Source: Natronomonas sp. CBA1123 (GTDB taxonomy: Archaea > Halobacteriota > Halobacteria > Halobacteriales > Haloarculaceae). From it: a DNA stretch of 64,000 bases. A model generated the notes under the pieces. That model had not been told where the DNA came from and made no database searches. It saw only the letters and a program-made list of their open reading frames with translations. The stretch covers positions 1-64,000 of the forward strand of contig NZ_WPCC01000012.1 of the NCBI RefSeq assembly GCF_009741925.1. Reading direction: 5' to 3'. Below are positions 56,771-64,000 of this stretch, in pieces (within the stretch, counting starts at the first letter, position 1; each line of letters opens with the position of its first letter). The translations under genes and the position numbers were made by a program.

Positions 56771-58041
56771 TAAGTGCGGCTATCGCTGGTAGAGGGTTCC
56801 GACCCGTGGAACGCCGAGAGAGTCATTTGCGAGTGTTTCTCGCTCGTCTCTCGGTGGGTCGTGGTGCTGTCACAGGCACTCCCATCCCGAGGCGAGTCAT
56901 TGCCTGCCGGTTTCAGCGGCACGCTCTCTCCCCACGGGTCAGCCCGTTGTGCAACGTTGATTGCGCCGTTTATATCGCCCTGAAACTCCGTGATGTGGCA
57001 CTCGTCGTTGGTACACCGGAACGTGGCTTGTGCGGCTCTGTTTCCGATATGACCGCAAGCGTGGCACGTCTGGCTGGTGTACTCCGGTCGGACGTACTCG
57101 ACCGGGATACCAGCCTCTCGTGCTTTGTCCTCGACGCGGTTCTGTAACCGAGCGAACGCCCACGCATGGAGTCGCCGGTTCATGTACGAACCGTAGTCCA
57201 ATTCTTCACGGATGTACGTCAGATTCTCCATTACCAGAACCGGCTTCTCGAATTGCCGGGCGTACTCGACGGCCTGCCGGGATGCCTTCTCGACAATATC
57301 GGTGAGTGCGTTCTGGTAGTGGTCGAATCGCTCGTCCATCCGCCACTCGGCGGCGTCACGCTCTTGGAGTCGTTTCAGAGTCGTGTGCATCTCTTTGCGA
57401 AGATGCTTCGCACGGCTCCCGTCACACACGAACGGGCCAGTTGGTGAACCGTCCTTGAGGGCACAGCCCGTTATCAGGGCGGTTTCACCAATGTCCAGAC
57501 CGATGTGCGTCACGTCGTCGCCGGCTGTCGCGTAGTCGGGGGCTTCGACCGGAAATTCGACAGTGACGTGTAGCGTCCACGATGTGCGATTCTGTTGCAG
57601 CCGGAGTTGTCCCGCCGAAGCGTCCCCGTCTACGAGGTCGTGCCACAGTCCCTCTTGTTCGGGGTTGATACGAAGCGGTATCCAGAAATTCGTTCCCCGA
57701 CCGGGTTGGGGTGCCCACCACGTAAACTCGTATTCTCGTGCCGGAGAGTGGTCAAGCTCGGCGGCTTGGTTGGTGAGCCGAACCGGGTGGTCGTCGTCCA
57801 ACTCCTGTGCGTTGTAGGTGTCGTGAAGTTGTGGAACGTAGTTGCACAGGGCCGCTTTCGCCTGATACGGCAGGTCGTAGGGCGTCACCACGTCACTGGT
57901 TGCGCTCATCGTGTCGCACCCGGCGTCGAACGCCTCGTGTAGTCCCTCGCGGTAGGTTTCGAGCAGGTCACAGAGTTTCCGCTCCTTGTGTGCTGTCGGC
58001 GGCGCGAGAGTCGCTTCGAGCGTCTTAGTAGTCGTTTCCAT
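56770..58041 (-). CDS. tnpB: TnpB (RNA-guided nuclease of the IS605 family)
   Basis: A 423-residue TnpB, intact in sequence. RuvC-like catalytic acids: Asp in THIGLDIGETALI, Glu in PVLVMENLTYIREELD, and Asp in EFQGDINGAINVAQRA. The zinc ribbon is CHACGHIGNRAAQATFRCTN followed by DEC. The N-terminal half has the usual TnpB/OrfB helix-turn-helix region. The C-terminal 60 residues are low-complexity and vary in the family. It reads minus, starting ATG 58041, and overlaps the small upstream ORF by 17 bases. Confidence 0.92.
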   Translation of the reverse strand: METTTKTLEATLAPPTAHKERKLCDLLETYREGLHEAFDAGCDTMSATSDVVTPYDLPYQAKAALCNYVPQLHDTYNAQELDDDHPVRLTNQAAELDHSPAREYEFTWWAPQPGRGTNFWIPLRINPEQEGLWHDLVDGDASAGQLRLQQNRTSWTLHVTVEFPVEAPDYATAGDDVTHIGLDIGETALITGCALKDGSPTGPFVCDGSRAKHLRKEMHTTLKRLQERDAAEWRMDERFDHYQNALTDIVEKASRQAVEYARQFEKPVLVMENLTYIREELDYGSYMNRRLHAWAFARLQNRVEDKAREAGIPVEYVRPEYTSQTCHACGHIGNRAAQATFRCTNDECHITEFQGDINGAINVAQRADPWGESVPLKPAGNDSPRDGSACDSTTTHRETSEKHSQMTLSAFHGSEPSTSDSRT

Positions 58042-58168
58042 CCGTCTCTAACCCTTGTTCGATTAACTCGCGGTAAGCACGCGGATGGCGAATGCCATTC
58101 TCACGAGCGTACTCTTTGACCCGCTCGTGCAGGTCGCCACCGCGCTCCATATCAATCTCCGTTCGCAC
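58025..58168 (-). CDS. Small ORF in the TnpB element
   Basis: A 47-residue ORF beginning with GTG 58168 (RTEIDMERGGDLHERVKEYA) and ending RELIEQGLETDGNDY. It is a single helical region like a short ribbon-helix-helix or a helix-turn-helix fragment. An internal ATG (58150) is an alternative start. Its frame overlaps the start of tnpB by 17 bases. Such small proteins often precede TnpB in haloarchaeal elements; function unknown. Confidence 0.6.
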   Translation of the reverse strand: MRTEIDMERGGDLHERVKEYARENGIRHPRAYRELIEQGLETDGNDY

Positions 58169-58275
58169 AAGAATTTGTACGTTTTTACTCCACTAAATAC
58201 TTACGTTGGGTATTCAGTCAGGCAACAGTCACGGAGATTGTGGCACGGAGCTTACGCGATTCACTCCCGCCCTGC

Positions 58276-58734
58276 TCAGTCCTCGGTTCCGACGCTCTGT
58301 CGGAACCCTCGTCCTTCGCGGGAAGGGCGGGATTCTCTCCCTGTTAGAAGATAGGCCCGCACGAAGCCGATGATAGTCGCGGGAATCTCGAGAAGCGCCG
58401 CGAGGCCGACCACTCCGAAGGTTCCGCTGTAGGTCGCCTCGGTGGCGTCCCCACGGACGAGGAGGTAGACGACGCCCGCGAGGATGGCCCAACTGACGAG
58501 CATGACGAACGGGAGGACGACGAGAACCGTCCCGAACACCCGCCGGAACGCGCGCCGTCCCTCGGGCGGGAGGTCGACGACCGCGAGTTGCATCACCGCC
58601 CACAGGCCACCAGCGGTGATGACAGCCACCAACACGATGGCGCCGAGGGCGGGAAACGTGAGTGATTCCGGGCGGCGCGATTCGAAGAACTCTCTGGGGG
58701 ACACGAGCAGGTCCCGGAGGGCATAGAGAGCCAT
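58276..58734 (-). pseudogene. 5' part of a Yip1-family membrane protein, truncated by the IS element
   Basis: It begins [20 protein letters not shown], typical of haloarchaeal Yip1-domain proteins, and has three helices (FPALGAIVLVAVITAGGLWAV, FGTVLVVLPFVMLVSWAILAG, FGVVGLAALLEIPATIIGFV). At AYLLTGRESRPSREGRGFRQ the frame has crossed into the left end of the TnpB element and stops at TGA 58276. The last 20 or so residues are therefore transposon-derived. The natural final helix is at 56597-56722. Confidence 0.8.
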
Positions 58735-58826
58735 CGGAGTCGGGTTTCCGACGAACGAACATAAAATCAGCCACCGCCACGCTCGCCAACCACCCGGTTT
58801 TTGTCCCTCTCCGCCCGAGCGACAGT

Positions 58827-59165
58827 ATGAAACAGGCCATCGTCGCGCGTACCGACCTCGGGATGGGCAAGGGGAAACTCGCCGCACAGGTCGCCCACGC
58901 CTCGCTGCAAGCCTACGAGTCCGCGGGACCGGACGCCCAACGGGAGTGGAAATCCGGCGGCCAGAAGAAAGTCGTCCTGAAGGGGTCTGGCGAATCGCAA
59001 CTGCAGGAACTCGCCGAGGCCGCCCGCCGGGAGGGCCTGCCCTACGCGCTGATTCGTGACGCCGGCCACACCCAACTGGAGCCGGGAACGCTAACGGCGC
59101 TGGCGGTCGGTCCCGGTTCGGAGAACATCGTCGACAAGGTGACAGGCGACCTCTCGCTGTACTAG
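58827..59165 (+). CDS. pth2: Peptidyl-tRNA hydrolase Pth2
   Basis: A 112-residue archaeal/eukaryotic-type peptidyl-tRNA hydrolase. Markers are the start [30 protein letters not shown], the [11 protein letters not shown] active-site stretch and [13 protein letters not shown] 58827 sits right after an intergenic gap with the divergent Yip1 gene. The end overlaps the convergent old-yellow-enzyme gene by four bases. Confidence 0.93.
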   Translation: MKQAIVARTDLGMGKGKLAAQVAHASLQAYESAGPDAQREWKSGGQKKVVLKGSGESQLQELAEAARREGLPYALIRDAGHTQLEPGTLTALAVGPGSENIVDKVTGDLSLY

Positions 59166-60238
59166 AACCCCCGCGTGTACTGTCGCGGAACCGGCGCGTC
59201 GTAGCCCAGTTTCTCGGCAGCGTGGACCGCGAAGTAGGGGTCTTTGAGATGTTCACGCCCGACGACGGCGAGGTCGGCACGGCCGTTGCGGATGAGGGCG
59301 TCGGCGCCCTCCGGCGTGGTGATTTTCCCGACGGCACCGACCGGGACGCCGCCTTCGGCGACACGTTCGGCGTAGGGTACCTGATAATGCGCGCCGGTAT
59401 CGGGGACCTGCTGGTCGGGGTGGATGCCGCCCGCGCTCACGTCGATGAGGTCGACGCCGAGGCGTTCGAGGTCCCGCGCCAGTCGTGCTGAATCCCCGAC
59501 GCTCCAGGAATCACGGTCCGGCAGCCAGTCGGTCGCCGAGATGCGAACGAAGACGGGCATCCCCTCCGGGACGGTGTTCCGGACGGCGGTGACGACTTCC
59601 CGCAGCAGTCGGGTTCGGTCCTCGAAGTCCCCGCCGTAGGCGTCGTCGCGGGTGTTCGTCACCGGCGAGAGGAACTCGTGCAGTAGGTAGCCGTGGGCAG
59701 CGTGGACTTCGACGATGTCGAAGCCGGCTTCGACAGAGCGGGCCGCAGCATCGGCGAAGGCGTCGACGATACGAGCGATGCCGTCGGTGTCGAGGCGTTC
59801 GGTCGCAAGCGGTTCGTCGTCGGCGTAGGGCCAGGGGTCGGCGGTCGGGCCGACCGGCGTCCACCCGCGGTCGCCGTGGACGGGACCGTGGCCGTCGCTC
59901 GGACGGTTCGTCGAGGCCTTCCGGCCGGCGTGGGCCAACTGGATGGCGGAGACGGCGCCCTGTGATTCGATGAACTCCGTCACCGGTTGTAGCGCCTCGG
60001 CGTGGTTGTCCGACCAGATGCCGAGGTCCTTCGGCGAGATGCGACCCCGCGGCGTGACGGCAGTCGCCTCGCTCATCACGATGCCCGCGCCGCCGGAGGC
60101 GCGACTGCCGAGGTGGACGAGATGCCAGTCGGTCGCCAGTCCGTCCTCCTCCTCACAGGAGTACTGACACATCGGCGACACCATCACCCGATTTCGAGCC
60201 GTCACGTCGCGGCTCTCGAAGGGAGTAAACAGGTTCAT
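59162..60238 (-). CDS. NADH:flavin oxidoreductase (old yellow enzyme family)
   Basis: A 358-residue FMN-dependent ene-reductase, YqjM-type. Visible: [17 protein letters not shown] (conserved Cys), [36 protein letters not shown] and the phosphate-binding [28 protein letters not shown]. The C-terminal [10 protein letters not shown] is also family-typical. Reduces activated C=C bonds; natural substrate unknown. Confidence 0.92.
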   Translation of the reverse strand: MNLFTPFESRDVTARNRVMVSPMCQYSCEEEDGLATDWHLVHLGSRASGGAGIVMSEATAVTPRGRISPKDLGIWSDNHAEALQPVTEFIESQGAVSAIQLAHAGRKASTNRPSDGHGPVHGDRGWTPVGPTADPWPYADDEPLATERLDTDGIARIVDAFADAAARSVEAGFDIVEVHAAHGYLLHEFLSPVTNTRDDAYGGDFEDRTRLLREVVTAVRNTVPEGMPVFVRISATDWLPDRDSWSVGDSARLARDLERLGVDLIDVSAGGIHPDQQVPDTGAHYQVPYAERVAEGGVPVGAVGKITTPEGADALIRNGRADLAVVGREHLKDPYFAVHAAEKLGYDAPVPRQYTRGF

Positions 60239-60313
60239 AGACGGCGTTCGTGGCCGCGCGAAAAGACGCTTTGTGTAGCGGTACGGAATCGGGATTTCAG
60301 GCGTGTCGACACG

Positions 60314-60445
60314 TCAGTCGCCGAACACGCGCCGGAAGACGCCCCGCTCTCGCAGCGCCATATAGAGGTACGCACACGGGAAGGCGAGAAAGACCACCGA
60401 CAGCAGGACGACGAACAGCACCGGGCCGGCCAACAGGTCGCTCAT
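60314..60445 (-). CDS. Very small single-helix membrane protein
   Basis: A 43-residue protein: MSDLLAGPVLFVVLLSVVFL and AFPCAYLYMALRERGVFRRVF. One helix and a basic C-terminus. It begins 27 bases past the nreA stop, on the same strand, with the expected codon bias, so it is probably a real small gene. No family is known. Confidence 0.6.
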   Translation of the reverse strand: MSDLLAGPVLFVVLLSVVFLAFPCAYLYMALRERGVFRRVFGD

Positions 60446-60471
60446 GTTCGGGTGACGGGAGCGGCGAGTAT

Positions 60472-61750
60472 TCAGTCCGTCGCTCCGCCGCCGAACGCCG
60501 AGAGGTCCGCCTGGATGCCGGCGGCCATCGTCGACTTCCGGCGGAGGTCGGTCAGCGAGACGGGGAGTTGGGGGACGAGCTGGCGGACGGCGCTGTGGAA
60601 CGTCTCGGCGACGGCCGGTTTGGAATCGAAGGCGTTCCGCACCGACTCGCGAATCTGCCAGACGCCGACCGGCGCCCAGTACTCGTTTGTGGCGTGGCGG
60701 ACGACGAACACCTTCGCCTGTCGGTCGCGTTCGGCCAACTCCTCGAGGACGCCCAATCGGGACGCGTAGTACGCTCCCGAGGTCTCGTCGACGTAGTCGG
60801 TACGACCCTCGTAGCCCTCGCGGTCGGCGGCCATGTACAGTTGCCCCTCCGGGTCGGGGTTCCAGATTGAGCCCGGCGCCTTCAGTTCGAGCAACTCGAA
60901 CTCCCACTCGCCGGGAGTGGCGATAATCCAGTAGTCGTTGCCGACGTAGCTGTTGTGCCAGACGAGCGTCTCGTCGATGCTGGAGGCGTTGCGAATCGTC
61001 CCGCGGAGGTACTTCCCGACGGTGTCGTCGACGGCCGTAATCGACCACCGCGTCGGGACGAGCCGCCTGTTTTCGCCCTGCCCGAGCGCGCCGACCGATA
61101 GCACGTTGTTGATGTCGTAGACGTCGAAGCCGCGCCGGTAGAGGTAGGTCATCGCGCCCTCGGCGCGCCAGTCGTCGTCCGAGAGCGTCTTCTCGACGGC
61201 ACGGGGGGACGTGGGGGTTCTCCGTCAGCGTCGCCGAATCCGCCGACGCCCGCGGGCCGCGTGGCGCGGCGATGTCCTCCAGCGAGCCGTCGAGGTCGAA
61301 CCCCGGCGATTCGTCGAGTCCCAACTCCACGTCGACCGGGCGGTCGGCGATGGCGACCTCGCGTTGGGTGCCGACGAAGCCGTCCCACACGTCGCTCACG
61401 TCGACGTTCGAGCGCCGTGTGGAGTTGAGCAGGCCAGTCCGCTTCTGGAAGACGTCCTCGATGGAGTAGCCCTGTCGGTACCACTCGCCGGTGGTGACGT
61501 AGGACTCGGCGTCGGACTCGTCGCCGACGGGCGCGAGAAGTCCGGCCGAAACGCGGGGGTACGACGACCGGCCGACGAAGACGGAGGGCGCGGTCGACCC
61601 GACCATCGTATCGCCCGACAGCGTCTCGTCGAAGCGCGTCCGGGCGTCGTCGAGGTGGTCGGTGATGGCGTAGGACTTCTCCTCGGCGAGTTTCCGCAGC
61701 TCGACGGACTCCTCCCGGTCGAGTCCGTCAACGTACTCGTCGAGGCGCAT
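60472..61750 (-). CDS. nreA: DNA repair protein NreA (frameshifted at 61203-61208)
   Basis: An NreA-like protein of about 425 residues, if one base is removed. The first half (MRLDEYVDGLDREESVELRKLAEEK..., VGSTAPSVFVGRSSYPRVSAG) is in one frame up to ATLTENPHV at 61203-61208 (GGGGGG on the plus strand). Removing one base continues PRAVEKTLSDDDWRAEGAMTY and on to the end QADLSAFGGGATD. That end matches a PCNA-interacting PIP box (Q-x-x-L-x-x-F). NreA acts with PCNA in repair of DNA damage in haloarchaea. Confidence 0.85.
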
Positions 61751-61806
61751 ACTCGGCGTTGGGTCGGCGAGGGTAAAGACCGTTCGGGGACGGGTCGGCC
61801 GGCTCG

Positions 61807-63093
61807 TCAATACAGACAGTGACCGCCAACATCGACGGAGCAGGCATCGAGACCGAACACCAAGCCATTGGACGCGTTCAGGAACAGTCGCTCCGCCGAC
61901 GCCGCGAGCATCCCGCGTATCCCAGCATTCGTTGACAGTCCGATGAAGCCGATTCGGTCACCAGTCTCGGGGTCTAAGCAGAGAACACCAGCGTCTCGGT
62001 CACCGCCGAGGTCGGCACCGACGTAGAGTGCGTTGTCAGTCACAACCGGGCGACCGACCGAGACTGATTCAGCTTCGGAGTACCGCCAACGCTCTTCGCC
62101 GCTCTCTCCGTCTCGGCAGACAACATCGTGTAACTGCTCCCGGCAGTAGATGTTGCCGTTCGCGGCGGCGATTTCACGGTTGAGCCGCTCTCCCGGACCT
62201 TCCCTGAACCACAGTTCATCTCCCGTTTTAGCGTCTACTCCGACGATACCCGACTCGGCTCCGAAGTGCAGTGAAGCGAACAATCGTCCGTCCACGACCG
62301 TTGGGGGGCCGTATACGGGGGCGTTCCGGCGCCACTCCACGTCCCCGGCTGTCGCATTTATTGCGACGACCCCTTGGTCAAGAATAGAGACGTACACAAG
62401 TTCGTCAGCGAACGCTGCAGAGAACGTCCACCCTTGGTCTGCATCACTGGGAACCTCGTACCGCCACAATACGTCCCCAGAGTCGTCGTCGATTGCTAAG
62501 AGTCCCTCCACGCCATCGGTCGCCTCAGTGACACTCGCCGTCGGCGCATACACCACGCCGTCGACGACAACCGGGTGTCCTGCCCGTTGATTCGTCCTAT
62601 TTGGCGACCCGTCGATACTGCAGTACCAGCGCTCCTCACCGTCGGGTTCGTAGCTATACACGCCGTCGAACGAAAGTACGTACACCGCACCGTCCGAAGC
62701 CACGATAGAGTCGCGGTACAGCGTTTCACTCAATCGGTCGCCGCGATACGTCGAGACGGGGATGTCACGAATCATCTCGCCCGTCGCTGCGTCAAGAACT
62801 CTGATGCCGACTTCAGCGGGTGAACCCGCACCTCGCCCGCTCCCGTAGCCGAGATACAGGTTCCCGTCGGCGACAGCGGGCGTTGAATGGTAGCCACCGT
62901 CTGGAATTTCCGTTCGCCACGCTTCCCCGAGCGTTGCTCCCGGACCGTCCCAGTGTGTTACGTCGCTGGTGTTACCATCATCGTAGCCGGTTCGGGGCCA
63001 GTTCCCGGAGACGGAACCGGCATCGGAACACCCGGCGAGACCGACGAAGCCGCCCGCGATGAGACTACCGAGATATGCGCGTCGGGAGGGCAT
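61807..63093 (-). CDS. PQQ-like beta-propeller lipoprotein
   Basis: A 428-residue exported protein with a Tat lipoprotein signal (SRRAYLGSLIAGGFVGLAGC). The mature part has seven-to-eight WD/PQQ-like blades with repeated motifs such as LYLGYGSGRGAG, VYVLSFDGVYSYEPDGEERWY, GDVLWRYEVPSDAD and TGDELWFREG, resembling BamB/quinoprotein dehydrogenase fold proteins. No PQQ-contact residues can be assigned, so it is likely a structural or binding propeller. Confidence 0.85.
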   Translation of the reverse strand: MPSRRAYLGSLIAGGFVGLAGCSDAGSVSGNWPRTGYDDGNTSDVTHWDGPGATLGEAWRTEIPDGGYHSTPAVADGNLYLGYGSGRGAGSPAEVGIRVLDAATGEMIRDIPVSTYRGDRLSETLYRDSIVASDGAVYVLSFDGVYSYEPDGEERWYCSIDGSPNRTNQRAGHPVVVDGVVYAPTASVTEATDGVEGLLAIDDDSGDVLWRYEVPSDADQGWTFSAAFADELVYVSILDQGVVAINATAGDVEWRRNAPVYGPPTVVDGRLFASLHFGAESGIVGVDAKTGDELWFREGPGERLNREIAAANGNIYCREQLHDVVCRDGESGEERWRYSEAESVSVGRPVVTDNALYVGADLGGDRDAGVLCLDPETGDRIGFIGLSTNAGIRGMLAASAERLFLNASNGLVFGLDACSVDVGGHCLY

Positions 63094-63171
63094 ATTTTCA
63101 CAGATAAGACGAAGCGTAAAATGCTTTCTACCGATGCGTTGGGAGTGCGTGAGAGTGGATTGTCAGACTGA

Positions 63172-64000
63172 TTAACTGTGAATCCCCATCGCTTCGATTT
63201 GCTCCTGATACCGGTTCCGGATGGTGACTTCGGTCACCTGTGCCACGTCGGCGACTTCGCGTTGGGTCTTCTTTTCGTTACACAACAGCGAAGCGGCGTA
63301 GATGGCGGCGGCGGCGTAGCCGGTCGGCGATTTTCCGGAGAGGAGGCCCTTCTCGGCAGTCTTCTCGATGATGTCGTGGGCCTTGTTTTGGACTTCCTCG
63401 CTCAACTCCAACTCCGAGCAGAAGCGGGGGACGTACTTCTTGGGGTCGACGGGTTCCATCTCGAGGCCGAGTTCCTGTGAGATATAGCGGTAGGTGCGGC
63501 CGATTTCCTTGCGTTCGACGCGGGAAACCTCGCTGATTTCCTCCAGCGAGCGCGGGATGCCCTCCTTGCGGCAGGCGGCGTACAGCGCGGCCGTCGAGAC
63601 GCCCTCGATGGAGCGGCCGCGGATGAGGTCGTCGTCGAGTGCGCGCCGATAGATGACGGAGGCGACTTCCCGAACGGAACGGGGGACGCCCAGTGCCGAC
63701 GCCATGCGGTCGACTTCCGACAGCGCGAACTGGAGGTTGCGCTCGCCGGCGTCCTTGGTTCGGATGCGCTCCTGCCACTTCCGGAGGCGGTGCATCTGGG
63801 AGCGTTTCTTCGAGGAAATCGAGCGGCCGTAGGCGTCTTTGTCCTTCCAGTCGATGGTGGTGGTCAACCCCTTGTCGTGCATCGTCTGGGTCGTCGGTGC
63901 GCCGACACGGGATTTCTCCTGTCGCTCGGAGTGGTTGAACGCCCGCCACTCCGGGCCGGGGTCGATGTGGTCTTCCTCAACGACAAGCCCACAGTCGTCA
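63172..64000 (-). CDS. tfb: Transcription initiation factor IIB (TFB), N-terminus outside the window
   Basis: A TFB that recruits RNA polymerase to TBP-bound promoters. Within the window: the end of the N-terminal zinc ribbon ([18 protein letters not shown]), the B-finger/linker region and both cyclin folds, [20 protein letters not shown] and [27 protein letters not shown]. The C-terminal recognition helix [20 protein letters not shown] is intact. The start lies past the right edge. Haloarchaea carry several TFBs; which paralogue this is cannot be told. Confidence 0.92.
   Translation of the reverse strand, partial: DDCGLVVEEDHIDPGPEWRAFNHSERQEKSRVGAPTTQTMHDKGLTTTIDWKDKDAYGRSISSKKRSQMHRLRKWQERIRTKDAGERNLQFALSEVDRMASALGVPRSVREVASVIYRRALDDDLIRGRSIEGVSTAALYAACRKEGIPRSLEEISEVSRVERKEIGRTYRYISQELGLEMEPVDPKKYVPRFCSELELSEEVQNKAHDIIEKTAEKGLLSGKSPTGYAAAAIYAASLLCNEKKTQREVADVAQVTEVTIRNRYQEQIEAMGIHS

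Larger units (their letters stand above)
56717..58338 (-). mobile_element. IS200/IS605-family (IS1341-type) TnpB element
   Basis: The element carries tnpB and a small ORF but no TnpA. Right end (56717-56746): perfect hairpin CCGCGCCGT-GA-ACGGCGCGG (plus-strand view) and the terminal GTGACATCCT. Left end (58265-58338): nested perfect stems TCCCGCCCT/AGGGCGGGA around GGTTCCGAC/GTCGGAACC, then the TTAG junction. No terminal inverted repeats or target duplication, as expected for the family. It lies between the two halves of a Yip1-like gene, in the same orientation. Boundaries are accurate to a few bases only. Confidence 0.82.

Overview
The window is a gene-dense, GC-rich haloarchaeal chromosome segment (class Halobacteria). 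Evidence for this is the acidic proteome, Tat-type lipoprotein signals (RR..AGC), haloarchaeal DUF families, TFB, RpoP, KEOPS Pcc1, archaeal prefoldin, Pth2, split GMP synthase, KaiC-like and H-box (RHNIRNK) signalling proteins, and starts consistent with leaderless transcripts. The genus cannot be fixed from the sequence alone. About 75 protein genes and one tRNA (Ser, anticodon CGA) were found. There is no rRNA, CRISPR array or replication origin.

Layout. 1-9 kb: a broken MFS transporter at the left edge, a membrane protein plus pilin-like pair, an MBL-fold hydrolase, a two-gene light/clock-type signalling unit (KaiC-like ATPase followed by a LOV-PAS histidine kinase), an acyl-CoA ligase and a TetR regulator. 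9-14.7 kb: an exporter-like unit (secreted CARDB-like protein + RND/MMPL transporter) beside a 9+9 bp palindrome shared with the TetR gene, then a MATE transporter with its own palindrome. 14.7-21.8 kb: DUF2062, lipoproteins, an HtrA-like protease, a hydrolase, a PfkB kinase and two UspA proteins. 21.9-29.6 kb: tRNA-Ser, then a tightly overlapping six-gene operon (two VWA membrane proteins, a coiled-coil membrane protein, a membrane protein, MoxR ATPase, DUF58). 29.6-34.1 kb: assorted small genes. 34.2-38.3 kb: nosL, nosY, nosF and nosD without nosZ. 39.3-43.8 kb: LeuA-type synthase, a 220 bp array of perfect hairpins, GMP synthase subunit A, DUF2070. 43.7-46.4 kb: a PIN/UPF0175 toxin-antitoxin pair and a translation/transcription cluster (prefoldin beta, Pcc1, RpoP, a cysteine-free L37Ae). 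46.4-53.9 kb: DUF2103, a histidine kinase, TruD, Thi4 and others. 54-59 kb: methyltransferase, thiamine regulator ThiR, dCTP deaminase, and an IS605-type TnpB element that has split a Yip1-family gene; then Pth2. 59-64 kb: old yellow enzyme, DNA-repair protein NreA, a PQQ-type beta-propeller lipoprotein, and TFB running off the right edge.

The main points for follow-up are: the LOV kinase/KaiC pair; the loss of both zinc-ribbon cysteine pairs in L37Ae; the TnpB insertion that supplies a new C-terminus to one gene half and the start codon of the other; the NosL-like domain inside NosD with no nosZ present; thi4 and its probable regulator thiR in one window; the hairpin array before guaAa; and five genes that each carry one extra base in a G/C homopolymer of 6-7, which looks like systematic sequence error rather than decay.
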